Assembly: GCF_019084045.1 (NCBI RefSeq)
Contig: NZ_JAHRED010000001.1
Location: 310,001-374,000 of the forward strand
Direction of reading: 5' to 3'
Length of the DNA stretch: 64,000 nucleotides
From: Paeniglutamicibacter quisquiliarum
Lineage (GTDB): Bacteria; Actinomycetota; Actinomycetes; Actinomycetales; Micrococcaceae
Within the stretch, counting starts at the first letter, position 1. Every line of letters begins with the position of its first letter. Positions 16,580 to 26,307 of the stretch are shown here, piece by piece. Under the pieces are notes generated by a model, which was not told the DNA's origin, did no database searches, and was given only the letters and a program-made list of their open reading frames with translations. A program made the translations under genes and the position numbers.

Positions 16580-17929
16580 ATGAACACCACGACATCAACC
16601 ACCCCAGCGGTTCGCGCCAGGGCCACGCCGCAGGCTCGCCGAGCGGCCGTCTCGGGTTTCCTGGGCAGCACGCTCGAGTATTACGACTTCTTCATCTATG
16701 GTTCCGCCGCGGCTCTGGTCTTCTCCCATGTTTTCTTCCCCGGGGGCGGCGCAAACTCGGTTCTGCTCTCCATTTCCACCCTCGGCGTCGCTTACGTGGC
16801 ACGCCCGCTGGGTGCAGTCATCTGGGGCCATTTGGGCGACAGGTTCGGCCGCAGGAACACGCTGATGGCGGTGCTGGTACTGATGGGCCTGTCCACCTTC
16901 CTGATCGGCTGCCTGCCAAGCTACAACCAGATCGGTATCTTCTCCCCGATTTTGCTGGTGGTCCTGCGCCTCTTCCAGGGCCTGTCCGCCGGCGGCGAGT
17001 CCCCGGGTGCCGCGTCTCTTTCCATGGAACACGCGCCGGATGACCGCCGCTCCTTCTTTGCCAGTTTCACCATGAGCGGGATCATGTTCGGCATCGTGTT
17101 GGCGACACTGGTCTTCATCCCGGTTGCCTCTATGCCTGACGAGCAGCTCTGGAGCTGGGGCTGGCGCATTCCGTTCTGGATCAGCATCTTCCTGACATTC
17201 TTCGCCTTCTGGATCCGTCGCCACCTCGAAGAGCCGGAAGTCTTCGAGGAAGCCAAGGAATCCAACGAGGTTGCCAAGATCCCCGTGATCGAACTTTTCA
17301 GGCACCACTGGACCGCTGTTGTCAGGGTCATGCTCTCCTCGACCTTCGCGATGATCAACACCATCGTCAACGTCTTCGCCCTGGCCTTCGCCGTGGAACA
17401 CAACGGCATCGAACGCACCACCATGCTCGCCGCAATCGCCGCAGCAAACTTCGCCGCCGTGCTGACCCAGCCGCTCTACGGACACCTGGCCGACAAGATC
17501 GGGCGCAAGCCCGTCTTCATCGGCGGCGTCCTGGGTGCCGGGGCCATGATCTTTGTCTTCTTCAACGCCATCGGCACCGGCAACGTGGCACTGATCTTCA
17601 TCTCCTCGATCATCCTCATGGGCGGGCTGTATGCCGCGCCGAACGGTTCCTACATGGCATCCTTCCCGGAGCAGTTCCCGGCCACGGTCCGCTACTCCGG
17701 CATGGCGATCGGCCTGATGCTGGGTCTGCTGGTCTCCGGCTTCACCCCGGCCATCGGAACCATGATGACCGCGGGCGACACGTCCAACTGGATGCCGGTG
17801 GCCATCATGTGCGCGGGATTCACGGTGATCTCGGCCGTTGCCTTCGCCACCGGTCCGGAAACCTACAAGACCCCCACCGCGCAGCTGGGCATGACTCGTG
17901 CCGAACGTCAGGCCCTGGGAAACAAATGA
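16580..17929 (+). CDS. MFS permease, MHS family
   Basis: 449 residues from the ATG at 16580, behind AGAAAGG; an in-frame ATG 13 codons upstream has no better site. MHS marks are '[13 protein letters not shown]' and '[14 protein letters not shown]' in the N-half and '[16 protein letters not shown]' in the C-half. Twelve membrane segments are expected. Its stop codon overlaps the start of the shikimate dehydrogenase gene (ATGA), so the two are translationally coupled. That coupling makes shikimate, quinate or a related hydroaromatic acid the best guess for the transported compound. Related permeases in the window are at 3988, 19950 and 56270. Confidence 0.9.
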   Translation: MNTTTSTTPAVRARATPQARRAAVSGFLGSTLEYYDFFIYGSAAALVFSHVFFPGGGANSVLLSISTLGVAYVARPLGAVIWGHLGDRFGRRNTLMAVLVLMGLSTFLIGCLPSYNQIGIFSPILLVVLRLFQGLSAGGESPGAASLSMEHAPDDRRSFFASFTMSGIMFGIVLATLVFIPVASMPDEQLWSWGWRIPFWISIFLTFFAFWIRRHLEEPEVFEEAKESNEVAKIPVIELFRHHWTAVVRVMLSSTFAMINTIVNVFALAFAVEHNGIERTTMLAAIAAANFAAVLTQPLYGHLADKIGRKPVFIGGVLGAGAMIFVFFNAIGTGNVALIFISSIILMGGLYAAPNGSYMASFPEQFPATVRYSGMAIGLMLGLLVSGFTPAIGTMMTAGDTSNWMPVAIMCAGFTVISAVAFATGPETYKTPTAQLGMTRAERQALGNK

Positions 17930-18804
17930 CCACCCATATGCGCCGCATCGGGTTAATTGGCAACGACCTGGGATCCTCGCTTTCCCCTGCGATACATGAG
18001 GCGGAGGCCTCTGCGCTGGGCCTGACCGGATTCAGCTACGAGGCCATCGACCTGGCCGGGATCCCGGAGCCCAACCTCGGCCAGGTGTTGGCAACCGCCA
18101 TTACCGACGGGTTTACCGGCTTCAACGTCACCCACCCGCACAAGCAGGCGATTATCCCGTTCCTGGACGCCGTTGCACCGGACGCCGCAGCCCTGGGGGC
18201 GGTCAACACCGTGGTGGTCGAAAACGGCAGGACGGTCGGCCACAACACCGACAGGACAGGATTCCTGGCCGGATTGCGCCGCAGCCTGCCCGAAGGCACC
18301 GGGCACCACACGGTGGTGCTCTTCGGGGCTGGCGGCGCCGGTTCGGCAGTCGCCTCGGCGTTGCTCGACCATGGCGTGGTCCGCCTGCGGATCATCGACA
18401 CCGACCAGGGTCGGCGGGAGGACTTGCGCCGGCTGCTGGTGCGAAGTCTTCCGGATCGCAGCGACAGGACCATTGACGTTGCGGGCACCGACATGGCCGA
18501 GGCCTGGGTGGGCGAGGCGCAGGGCGTCGTGAACGCAACGCCGATCGGGATGGAACACATTCCCGGGACCCCGTTCGATGTCTCGTGGCTGACCGCATCG
18601 CATTGGGTTGCCGACGTCATCTACCGGCCCGTGGTGACAGAGCTTCTTGCAGCGGCGGAGGTACTCGGGTCCCCGGTGGTCAAGGGCACCGCCATGCTCA
18701 TCGAGCAGGCGGCGGACACCTTCCTTCTGGTCACCGGCCTGTCGCCGGAACGCGGGAGGATGCGCGAGCAGCTTGCGGGCCTGTTGGTCTCGGTGCGTCC
18801 GTAG
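17926..18804 (+). CDS. Shikimate 5-dehydrogenase (SLSP type)
   Basis: 292 residues, starting at the ATG that overlaps the permease stop. All AroE landmarks are present: 'SLSPAIHE' for substrate binding, 'FNVTHPHKQ' with the catalytic Lys, 'LGAVNTVV', 'GHNTDRTGF' with the Asp, and the nucleotide loop '[14 protein letters not shown]'. The Ser-x-Ser pair is that of shikimate-specific enzymes, unlike the Ser-x-Thr of the paralogue at 57798. The reaction is 3-dehydroshikimate to or from shikimate with NAD(P). Coupling to a permease and closeness to a LysR regulator point to catabolism rather than aromatic amino acid synthesis. The housekeeping aroE is probably elsewhere in the genome. Confidence 0.9.
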   Translation: MTTHMRRIGLIGNDLGSSLSPAIHEAEASALGLTGFSYEAIDLAGIPEPNLGQVLATAITDGFTGFNVTHPHKQAIIPFLDAVAPDAAALGAVNTVVVENGRTVGHNTDRTGFLAGLRRSLPEGTGHHTVVLFGAGGAGSAVASALLDHGVVRLRIIDTDQGRREDLRRLLVRSLPDRSDRTIDVAGTDMAEAWVGEAQGVVNATPIGMEHIPGTPFDVSWLTASHWVADVIYRPVVTELLAAAEVLGSPVVKGTAMLIEQAADTFLLVTGLSPERGRMREQLAGLLVSVRP

Positions 18805-18907
18805 GGATCAGGCTCCGGGCAAGGAGGCGCGCAAGGGCGCCTCCGGTGAGCTTGTCGCAAGTTTGTAGACTGGAAACCGGTGGTCAAAGGCGAGGTAGGA
18901 GGCGAGC

Positions 18908-19708
18908 ATGGCAAATTCCCGCTCCGGAGAATCCGTTGTGGACCGGATCGTAAAGCTGCTCAGTGCCTTCGAACGCTCCACTCCGGCGCTGACGATGAGC
19001 GAGCTCTCCCGGGCCACCGACCTGCCCACCAGCACCACACACCGGCTGGCGGGCGAGTTGTTGGCCGCCGGTTTCCTGGAGCGCGACGACGAGGGCCGCT
19101 TCGGCATCGGAGTGAAGATGTGGGAACTTGCCGCACGTTCCAACCCCGTGGAGGAATTCCGCCGCCGCGGCCTTCCGGTCCTGGAGGGCATCCACGAGGC
19201 GGTGCGCCAACACGTCTCGTTGGCCATCCCCAGCTTCGAGGACTTCACCGTCCTTTACCTGGAGCGGCTAGACAAGCTGGGTGCCGCGGTCAATCTCGCC
19301 GAGGTCGCCGGGCGGCTGGATATGCACTCGACTTCCGCCGGGTTGTGCATGGCGGCGCATGCACCGCACCGTATCCAGGCGGAGCTTCTGGCCCGCCCGC
19401 TGGTGCAATCGACCAGCAACACCGAGACTAACCCCGGACGCATCCGGGCCCATCTGGCACAGATCCGTGAGCGCGGTTTTTCCCGCCTGGCCGGGGTCTT
19501 GGTCAAGGAAAATGTCGCCTACTCGGTGCCCGTGTTCGGGATGGGCAACGAGGTCATCGGGGCGATAACTGTTGTCACCCCGCTGGTCGAGGAAGACCCC
19601 CAGTTGATCATCCCGGTGCTCGTGGCCGCCGGCCGTTCGCTCTCGCGTTCCATGGGTGCCGAACAACGCCCGTACGGGTCGCGGACCTGGCTTTCCCGCG
19701 GCAAATAG
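18908..19708 (+). CDS. IclR-family transcriptional regulator
   Basis: 266 residues; AGGAGG lies about 7 bases before the ATG. The winged helix is at about 10-65 ('SVVDRIVKLLSAFERS...LPTSTTHRLAGELL') and the effector domain at about 80-250 ('RLDMHSTSAGLCMAAHAP', 'AGVLVKENVAYSVPVFG'). It precedes an MHS permease gene and the eight-gene oxidoreductase operon. Both of those promoters carry the palindrome CCCRTTSRACGGG at the same distance from a TAGAGT -10 box, which I take to be this regulator's binding site. Its own upstream region lacks that motif, so autoregulation is not evident. Confidence 0.92.
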   Translation: MANSRSGESVVDRIVKLLSAFERSTPALTMSELSRATDLPTSTTHRLAGELLAAGFLERDDEGRFGIGVKMWELAARSNPVEEFRRRGLPVLEGIHEAVRQHVSLAIPSFEDFTVLYLERLDKLGAAVNLAEVAGRLDMHSTSAGLCMAAHAPHRIQAELLARPLVQSTSNTETNPGRIRAHLAQIRERGFSRLAGVLVKENVAYSVPVFGMGNEVIGAITVVTPLVEEDPQLIIPVLVAAGRSLSRSMGAEQRPYGSRTWLSRGK

Positions 19709-19762
19709 CGCCACAAGACCTGACCGCTGGGGCGCTTCTCCCGCGTCCTTAGCTCCGCGCTT

Positions 19763-19811
19763 CCCATTGGACGGGAAAGTTCGACACCCGCATCCGGAAC
19801 CTTTCTAGAGT
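19763..19811 (+). promoter_or_regulatory. Operator and -10 box upstream of the MHS permease gene
   Basis: The palindrome CCCATTGGACGGG (19763-19775) lies with its right edge 31 bases upstream of TAGAGT (19806-19811). The same arrangement, with the same distance, is found at 21418-21466. A leader of about 130 bases would precede the permease start. Confidence 0.6.
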
Positions 19812-19949
19812 GGTAATCCATTGCACGAGATGGACGTCACAAGCACCTTCCTCGGGCAAGGCAACACCCGCGATCCACACCCCGGCCATCGCCGCTCTTG
19901 CCCACCGGGCAGAATCCCATGTTTCCTACGTTTTCCCAGGAGGGCCACG

Positions 19950-21332
19950 ATGCCCCGTACACCCATCGACGCCGCCGCGGAAGTGCCGGATCGCGCACCC
20001 AGCGAGGTCTTGACGCCGGAACCGGTACGCAGCCCGCGCAAGGCCGCGCTGGCATCCTTCTTGGGCTCGACCCTTGAGTACTACGACTTCTTCATCTACG
20101 GCACCGCCGCGGCGCTGGTCTTCAACAAACTGTTCTTCCCCGACGCCGATCCGGCCGTCGCCCTGCTGGGGTCGATGGCCACCTTCGGCGTCGGCTACCT
20201 GGCCCGACCGCTGGGCGGCATTGTGATGAGCCACGTGGGGGACCGCGTGGGGCGCAAGCAAGCACTGATGATTACGCTGCTGATCATGGGCGTCGCCTCC
20301 CTGGGCATCGGCCTGCTGCCCACCTACGACCAGCTGGGCTGGTGGGCCACGGGCCTGCTGATCTTGGGCCGTCTGGCCCAGGGCTTCTCGGCCGGAGCCG
20401 AGGCGGCAGGTGCCTCCACGCTGACCGTGGAACACTCCCCGGAAGGCAAGCGCGGTTTCTACACCTCGTTCGTGATGACCGGCTACGCCTCCGGGATGGT
20501 GCTCTCCACGCTGGTTTTCATACCCATCGCCGCACTTCCCGAGGACCAGTTGATGAGCTGGGGCTGGCGGATCCCGTTCCTGCTTTCGGTCGTCGTGTTG
20601 GCGGTAGCCTACTGGGTCCGGACGCACCTGGATGAGACTCCGGTCTTCGAGGAAGAGGTCAAGGCGGAAGACACCGGCACCAAGCGGAAGGCGCCGGCCT
20701 TCATCGTGCTGCGCACCCAGTGGCGCGATGTGCTGCGCATCGTGTTCATCACCATGTACGCCGTCATGCAAACCATCTTCACCGTCTATGCCCTGGCTTA
20801 CGCCACGGGGCCGCTGGTCGGCATCGACCGCACCACCATGCTGGTCATCAACGCGGTGACGGTCGGCCTGTCCATCTTCACCATCCCGTTGGCCGGCCAC
20901 CTTTCAGACCGTTTCGGGCGCAAGCCGGTGCTCCTCATTGGCATGCTGGGCTGTTCGGTGACCATCTTTGGATATTTCTGGGCCATCGGCGAGCAGAACA
21001 TCGTCTTGGTCTTCGTCTTCGGACTGCTGAACATGTCAGTGTTTTACTCTGCCTGGAACGGCGTGTGGACGGTCTTCTTCCCGGAGATGTTCGCCGCGCC
21101 CGTGCGCTACTCGGGCATGGCGATTGGCAACCAGTTCGGCCTGGTCCTCACCGGCTTCGCCCCGGCCGTGGCCACCTTGCTGACCGGCCCGGGTGTCTAC
21201 GGGTGGCTGCCGGTGGCGATCTTCGCCGTCAGTTGCGCGCTCATCTCCGCGATCTTCGTGTTGACCGCCCGGGAAACCGCGTTCACCCCGATCGAGAAGC
21301 TGGGCAACGGAAGCTGGACGCGCGCCAACTAG
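19950..21332 (+). CDS. MFS permease, MHS family
   Basis: 460 residues from the ATG at 19950, chosen because CAGGAGG is 8 bases upstream; the frame is open further back but that part contains the promoter. MHS marks are '[13 protein letters not shown]', 'SHVGDRVGRKQALM' and 'GHLSDRFGRKPVLLIG'. It has twelve membrane segments and a short polar tail. It sits between its presumed regulator (IclR at 18908) and the Gfo/Idh-AKR-flavoprotein operon at 21530, with which it shares the operator motif. It therefore probably imports the carboxylate that the operon degrades. Confidence 0.9.
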   Translation: MPRTPIDAAAEVPDRAPSEVLTPEPVRSPRKAALASFLGSTLEYYDFFIYGTAAALVFNKLFFPDADPAVALLGSMATFGVGYLARPLGGIVMSHVGDRVGRKQALMITLLIMGVASLGIGLLPTYDQLGWWATGLLILGRLAQGFSAGAEAAGASTLTVEHSPEGKRGFYTSFVMTGYASGMVLSTLVFIPIAALPEDQLMSWGWRIPFLLSVVVLAVAYWVRTHLDETPVFEEEVKAEDTGTKRKAPAFIVLRTQWRDVLRIVFITMYAVMQTIFTVYALAYATGPLVGIDRTTMLVINAVTVGLSIFTIPLAGHLSDRFGRKPVLLIGMLGCSVTIFGYFWAIGEQNIVLVFVFGLLNMSVFYSAWNGVWTVFFPEMFAAPVRYSGMAIGNQFGLVLTGFAPAVATLLTGPGVYGWLPVAIFAVSCALISAIFVLTARETAFTPIEKLGNGSWTRAN

Positions 21333-21417
21333 CGTCTCACCTGGCCCGCCAACCCCTCGACGGACGACGGAATAATCAGTAAATGCTCAAGTGGAACAAG
21401 TGTTTGCGAACGCGACT

Positions 21418-21466
21418 CCCGTTCAACGGGCAACCCGCCCACGTGTCCTGCGCCACTTCCTAGAGT
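21418..21466 (+). promoter_or_regulatory. Operator and -10 box upstream of the Gfo/Idh operon
   Basis: The perfect palindrome CCCGTTCAACGGG (21418-21430) lies 31 bases upstream of TAGAGT (21461-21466), matching the element at 19763-19811 in sequence and spacing. It should drive the co-directional genes from 21530 to about 30316. Confidence 0.6.
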
Positions 21467-21529
21467 TGAATCCACACACGGCGGGCAACCGCGCAGCACC
21501 CGACAGACCCCAACAGAAAGGCCTGGACC

Positions 21530-22684
21530 ATGTCCGGATCCACCACCGTATCCACTCCGCGCTTGCGTGTGGGAATCGTGGGATGCGGCAACATCAGCCG
21601 CAACCACCTCGAAGCCTTCACCTCCCTCGGGAATGTGGACGTCATCGGGGTCTGCGACGTCGACATCACCCGCGCGCAGGCCACCGCCAAGTCCTGGAAC
21701 CTCACCCACGCGGTGGACTCGGTCGACGCCCTGCTGGCGCTGGGTCTGGACATCGTCTCGGTCTGCACCCCGCACCCGACCCACGAGGAAGTGGTCCTGG
21801 CCGCTGCGGCTGCGGGCGTGAACGTCTTGTGCGAAAAGCCGATCGCCGTGGATGCTGCCTCGGCAGAACGCATGGCCAATGCCTGCGCCGCCGCCGGGGT
21901 CAAGCTCGGGGTGCTCTTCCAGCGCCGCTTCTGGCCCGCGGCCCGCGCCCTGCGCGCGGCCATCGACGACGGCACGCTCGGCGCACCGGTCATGGGCCAG
22001 GTCTCGGTGCTGCTGCACCGCGAACCGGAGTACTACTCCGCCGATGCCTGGCGCGGCACCTGGGCCAATGACGGCGGCGGGGTGCTGATGACCCAGGCCA
22101 TCCACTACATCGACCTGCTGCAGTGGTACATGGGTCCGGTGTCCGAGGTCTACGGCGCGATCAACACCTTCAAGCACGCAGCCCACATCGAGGTCGAGGA
22201 CTCGGCCTCAGCGGTGTTGAAATTCACCAGCGGAGCCATCGCCACGCTGACCGCCTCCACCGCCGCAAACCCGGCACTCGGGGTGCAGATCCGCATCACC
22301 GGTGCCACCGGCGCCACCGCGGAGCTGAGTGAATTCCCCGAGGGCAGCGACGGGCGCCTGACCATCATGGCCACGGGGGACACGGTGGCCAGCACCCCAG
22401 CGCACCCGTCCGACGCCGTCGCCAATGTCGAACTGGCCGGCATCAACGCCGCGCTGATCCCGCACCACCGCGAACAGATCGCCGAGTTCGTCCACGCACT
22501 GGCCCAGGGGCACGACCCGGCAGTCACCGGGCAGGACGCCACCAACGCGCTGCGCATCCTGCTGGCGATCTACAAGTCGGCCCGCACCGGGGAGCCCGTG
22601 CGCTTCGCGGCGTTCCCGAGCGGCGTCCCCACGGCCCCCGACGCGGTGACCGCCGGGCTCGAACCCGCCCTTCCGGTCGCCTAG
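21530..22684 (+). CDS. Gfo/Idh/MocA-family NAD(P)-dependent oxidoreductase
   Basis: 384 residues; AGAAAGG precedes the ATG. The N-terminal Rossmann motif is 'VGIVGCGNISRNHLEAF', and the family's catalytic lysine is in 'VLCEKPIAVDAASAE'. Residues about 140-350 form the C-terminal alpha/beta domain with 'GGGVLMTQAIHYIDLLQWYMG', where the His is typical. These enzymes oxidise or reduce sugars, cyclitols and related hydroxy compounds. It is the first gene of an operon with a TIM-barrel isomerase, an AKR, two KstD-like flavoproteins, a zinc ADH and an SDR. A polyhydroxylated ring compound (cyclitol or quinate-like) is a reasonable guess, not shown. Confidence 0.88.
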   Translation: MSGSTTVSTPRLRVGIVGCGNISRNHLEAFTSLGNVDVIGVCDVDITRAQATAKSWNLTHAVDSVDALLALGLDIVSVCTPHPTHEEVVLAAAAAGVNVLCEKPIAVDAASAERMANACAAAGVKLGVLFQRRFWPAARALRAAIDDGTLGAPVMGQVSVLLHREPEYYSADAWRGTWANDGGGVLMTQAIHYIDLLQWYMGPVSEVYGAINTFKHAAHIEVEDSASAVLKFTSGAIATLTASTAANPALGVQIRITGATGATAELSEFPEGSDGRLTIMATGDTVASTPAHPSDAVANVELAGINAALIPHHREQIAEFVHALAQGHDPAVTGQDATNALRILLAIYKSARTGEPVRFAAFPSGVPTAPDAVTAGLEPALPVA

Positions 22685-22729
22685 GCACCGGCCCCCATCC
22701 GTTTCCCACCCCATGATGTGAGCGAGAAC

Positions 22730-23575
22730 ATGACAAGCACAACCCAGCAGATCGGCCTGGCCCAGCTTTCCCTGGTGGGCACCGCCCCGCCGCAATTGGT
22801 GCGCATCGCCGCCGAGGCCGGCTTTGACTTCATCGGCGCCCGCGTCCGCCCGGTCACCGCCACCGAACGGGCCTACGACCTGCAGCCGGGATCGGCGATG
22901 CTCGCCGAAACGCTCCGCGCCGTGAAGGACACCGGGGTCGGGATCATGGACATCGAATTCCTGCTGCTCGACGGCACCGACCAACGCGCGGCCTGGCGCC
23001 AGATGATGGAAGCCGGCCAGGCGCTGGGCGCCAGCAGCCTCACGGTCGCCGCCGCGCTCACCGACCACGACAAGCTGGCCGAAATCCTGCGACAGATGGT
23101 CCGCGACGGAGCCGAATTCGGCATCGTCCCGACCCTGGAGGTCATCTCCTACCAAAGCGTCAACTCGCTGTCCCTGGCCGCGGACCTGGCCCGCGACACC
23201 GGCTGCAAGCTCGTGGGGGACACCCTGCACTTGAGCCGGGTCGGCACCACCGACGAGCAGCTGCGCGAACACGCGCACCTGATCCCGATGCTGCAGCTCT
23301 GCGACGGACCGGCCATGGCCCCGGCGGACCGTAACGGGCTGGTCCATGAGTCGCGCTCCGAGCGCGGGGTCCCGGGCGACGGGGACTTCCGCCTGGCCGA
23401 AATGGTCGCCGCCCTCCCCGCCGATCTCCCATTGAGCGTCGAGGCCCCCTCGGACTCCACGCTCGCACGCATCGGCGAACAGGCCTGGGCCAACACACTC
23501 AAGGCCGGAGCCGATTCCGTCGTGGCGGCCGCCAACGCGCTGCGGGCCGCGGCCCTGCTCCCGCAGTCCAAGTGA
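22730..23575 (+). CDS. TIM-barrel sugar phosphate isomerase/epimerase family protein
   Basis: 281 residues from the ATG at 22730; a GTG at 22718 is in frame but has no ribosome site. Typical AP-endonuclease-2 superfamily segments are visible: 'LAQLSLVGTAPPQLVRIAAEAGFDFIGARV', 'LDIEF'-like 'GIMDIEFLLLDG', 'PTLEVISYQSVNSL' and 'KLVGDTLHLSRVG'. The Glu, Asp-x-x-His and final Glu residues would bind a divalent metal. Members isomerise sugars or inososes and include 3-dehydroshikimate dehydratases. It follows the Gfo/Idh gene closely and precedes the AKR, as in many cyclitol or sugar-acid operons. The reaction is not determined. Confidence 0.82.
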   Translation: MTSTTQQIGLAQLSLVGTAPPQLVRIAAEAGFDFIGARVRPVTATERAYDLQPGSAMLAETLRAVKDTGVGIMDIEFLLLDGTDQRAAWRQMMEAGQALGASSLTVAAALTDHDKLAEILRQMVRDGAEFGIVPTLEVISYQSVNSLSLAADLARDTGCKLVGDTLHLSRVGTTDEQLREHAHLIPMLQLCDGPAMAPADRNGLVHESRSERGVPGDGDFRLAEMVAALPADLPLSVEAPSDSTLARIGEQAWANTLKAGADSVVAAANALRAAALLPQSK

Positions 23576-23595
23576 AGTCTCGAGAGGCCAACACC

Positions 23596-24435
23596 ATGAA
23601 CACCACCAACACCACAACGCGGGAACTGGAGATCGCTCCCGGCGTGTGCACTCCAATGCTCGGCCTGGGGACCTGGCCGCTGGTGGGCGAGGAAGCTGCC
23701 GACAGCGTCGCCCGCGGCATCGCCAACGGCTACCGTCATATCGACACCGCCGAGAAATACGGCAACGAGGACGCCATCGGCGAGGGGATCCGCCGCAGCG
23801 GCATTGCCCGTGACGACCTGTGGGTCACCAGCAAACTCAGCCTGCCCGGCCACTCCCGCGCCGGTGCCATCCACAGCTACGATGCGGCCCTTGGGCGCAT
23901 GGGCCTGGAATGCCTGGACCTATACCTGATCCACTGGCCCAACCCGCAACTCGGCGGCTACGTCGAGGCCTGCCGCGGCCTGCAGGACTTGGTGGACGCC
24001 GGACGCCTGCGCGCCTGGGGCGTATCCAACTTCAAGGCCACACACCTGGACGAGGTTCTGGCCGCGGGGCTGAAACCGGCGGTCAACCAGATCCAGGTCG
24101 ACCCGCAGCACCCGCAGTCTTCCCTGCTGGAAGCCAATGCCGCCCGCGGCATCGCCACCGGGGCCTACAGCCCGCTGGGCCGCGCCGGGGAGTTCCTCTC
24201 CGACCCCGCCATCACCGGCCCGGCAACCGCCCACGCCAAGACCCCCGCCCAAATCGTCCTGCGCTGGCACCTTGACGCCGGCCGCCTCGCGGTGCCGAAG
24301 TCGGCCAGCGACGCACGCCAGCGCGAGAACCTCGACGTCTTCGATTTCACCCTCACGGCCGCCGAGCGCGCGGGCATCGACGCCCTGGACACCGGGGCGG
24401 GCCCGCGGCTGGACTCCGACGCGTACGGCCACTAG
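23596..24435 (+). CDS. Aldo/keto reductase (2,5-diketo-gluconate reductase-like)
   Basis: 279 residues from the ATG at 23596, behind GAGAGG. The AKR catalytic tetrad is present: Asp and Tyr in 'YRHIDTAEKYGNE', Lys in 'WVTSKLSLPG' and His in 'LYLIHWPNPQ'. The NADPH-binding end 'RLAVPKSASDARQRENLDVFDF' is also intact. It is a cytoplasmic NADPH-dependent carbonyl reductase, working in either direction. It starts 21 bases after the TIM-barrel gene and is followed by a KstD-like flavoprotein. Its place in the operon suggests interconversion of a ring ketone and alcohol, but bacterial AKRs are broad in substrate. Confidence 0.9.
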   Translation: MNTTNTTTRELEIAPGVCTPMLGLGTWPLVGEEAADSVARGIANGYRHIDTAEKYGNEDAIGEGIRRSGIARDDLWVTSKLSLPGHSRAGAIHSYDAALGRMGLECLDLYLIHWPNPQLGGYVEACRGLQDLVDAGRLRAWGVSNFKATHLDEVLAAGLKPAVNQIQVDPQHPQSSLLEANAARGIATGAYSPLGRAGEFLSDPAITGPATAHAKTPAQIVLRWHLDAGRLAVPKSASDARQRENLDVFDFTLTAAERAGIDALDTGAGPRLDSDAYGH

Positions 24436-24490
24436 GCCCGAGCCTTCGCTTTTCCTCCCTCTCCATTTGAACTGAACGGAAACACCCACG

Positions 24491-26257
24491 ATGAGCACCA
24501 CCCCCATCCAAGCATCCGAGGTCGATGTCGTTGTCGTCGGATCCGGCGCCGGCGGCCTGTCCGCCGCGGTGACCGCCGCCTACCACGGGCTGAAGGTGGT
24601 TGTCGTGGAAAAGGCCGAGGTTTGCGGCGGAGCCACCTCCTGGTCCGGCGGCTGGGCCTGGACCCCGGGCAACCCGCTGGCCAAGGCCGCGGGGGTCAAC
24701 GAGGACCGGGAGGAATTCCGCACCTACCTGCGACACCGACTGGGGGATCGCTACAACGCCGCACGCGTGGACGCCTTCCTCGAAGCGGTGCCGCACATGG
24801 TCGGCTTCTTCCACCAACGCACCTCCCTGCAGTTCACCCCCGGCGCGAAGATCAACGACATCTACGGGGACACCCCCGGAGCCGGAACCGGCCACCGCTC
24901 GGTGGGCCCCGCCCCGTACAACGCGCGGAACATCAAGCCCGCACTTCGCGCCAAGATGCGCCACCAGCTCTACGCCACCAGCTTCCTGGGCATGGGCATC
25001 ATGGCCGGGGAAGACCTGTCCAAGTTCCTTTCTGCGTCCCAGGGAAGCCTCCCCGGCATCCTGCATGCGGCCAGGCGCGTCACCACCCACCTGTTCGACC
25101 TGGCCGTGCACCGCCGGAACATGCAGCTGGTCAACGGCACGGCGCTGACCGCACGATTGATGAAGTCCGCCGACGACCTGGGCGTGGACATCCGCGTGTC
25201 CACCGCCGCACGCCAACTGCTCACCGACGACGCGGGCCGGGTCACCGGCGTTAAGCTCAGCGGCCCGAACGGCGACTACACCCTGACCGCCCGCCGTGGC
25301 GTGGTGCTGGCCACCGGCGGCTTCCCGCAGAACACCGCACTGCGCGCCCAGCTCTTCCCCGGGACCACCACGGGCAACGAACACTGGTCCCTGGCTCCGG
25401 CCGAGGCCAACGGCGCGGGCCTGGACATGGCGCGGGCCGTGGGCGCACGGTTCAACACCGATGTGGCCTCCCCTGCCGCCTGGTGCCCGGTCTCGCTGAT
25501 CAAGTACCCCAACGGGAAAACCGGCACCTTCCCGCACATCATGGACCGCGCCAAGCCCGGCAGCATCGGGGTGCTGGCCAACGGCAAGCGCTTCGTGAAC
25601 GAGGCCAATGGCTACTACGACTACGTCGAGGCCATGATCAAGGCGACCGGCGAGGGCCAGGCGGTCCAATCCTGGCAGATCGCCGACTCCCGCTACGTCC
25701 GCCGCTTCCCGCTGGGCATGGCCAAGCCGTTGCCGGTGCCGCTGGCCCCGTACCTGCGCAGCGGCTACCTGGTCAAGGGCAACACCTTGGAGGAGCTGGC
25801 GGCGAAATGCGGGATCGACCCGGAGCAGCTGGCCGCGACGGTCGCCGACTTCAACGCCCATGCGGCCCAGGGCATCGACCCCGAGTTCGGGCGCGGTGAA
25901 AGTGCCTTCAACCGCTACGGCGGGGACGCGAAGAACACCCCCAACCCCTCACTCGGCGCGATCGAAAAGGGCCCGTTCTACGCGGTCAGGGTCGTGCCTG
26001 GTTCCTTCGGAACCTTCGCCGGCATCGACGCGGACGCTGCGGCCCGCGTGCTCAATGAATCCGGGAACGTGATCCCGGGGCTATACGCGGCGGGCAACGA
26101 CCAGGCCAGCGTCATGGGCGGGCACTACCCGGCCGGCGGCATCAACCTCGGACCGGCCCTGGCCTTCGGCTACGTCGCCGCGCGCGACATGGCCGGGGCC
26201 ACCGCCTATGAGGACGACGGGACCGCGGCCCCCGCATTCGAGGACCGCACCAACTAA
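24491..26257 (+). CDS. FAD-binding dehydrogenase, KstD-like
   Basis: 588 residues. The FAD motif GSGAGG is at about residues 17-22, followed by 'VVVVEKAEVCGGATSWSGGWAW'. The KstD landmarks are the Tyr of 'RFVNEANGYYDY' and 'HYPAGGINLG'. It differs from the flavoprotein at 13796 in length of the middle cap domain but follows it closely in layout. The expected reaction is FAD-dependent desaturation next to a ring ketone, with a quinone or oxygen as acceptor. It is the fourth gene of the operon from 21530, right after the AKR. Steroid degradation genes are absent from the window, so a smaller cyclic ketone is more likely. Confidence 0.82.
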   Translation: MSTTPIQASEVDVVVVGSGAGGLSAAVTAAYHGLKVVVVEKAEVCGGATSWSGGWAWTPGNPLAKAAGVNEDREEFRTYLRHRLGDRYNAARVDAFLEAVPHMVGFFHQRTSLQFTPGAKINDIYGDTPGAGTGHRSVGPAPYNARNIKPALRAKMRHQLYATSFLGMGIMAGEDLSKFLSASQGSLPGILHAARRVTTHLFDLAVHRRNMQLVNGTALTARLMKSADDLGVDIRVSTAARQLLTDDAGRVTGVKLSGPNGDYTLTARRGVVLATGGFPQNTALRAQLFPGTTTGNEHWSLAPAEANGAGLDMARAVGARFNTDVASPAAWCPVSLIKYPNGKTGTFPHIMDRAKPGSIGVLANGKRFVNEANGYYDYVEAMIKATGEGQAVQSWQIADSRYVRRFPLGMAKPLPVPLAPYLRSGYLVKGNTLEELAAKCGIDPEQLAATVADFNAHAAQGIDPEFGRGESAFNRYGGDAKNTPNPSLGAIEKGPFYAVRVVPGSFGTFAGIDADAAARVLNESGNVIPGLYAAGNDQASVMGGHYPAGGINLGPALAFGYVAARDMAGATAYEDDGTAAPAFEDRTN

Positions 26258-26307
26258 CCCGCGCCACCCACCGATTTTCAAAAACAACACCCAAGGAGCA
26301 CCACGCC

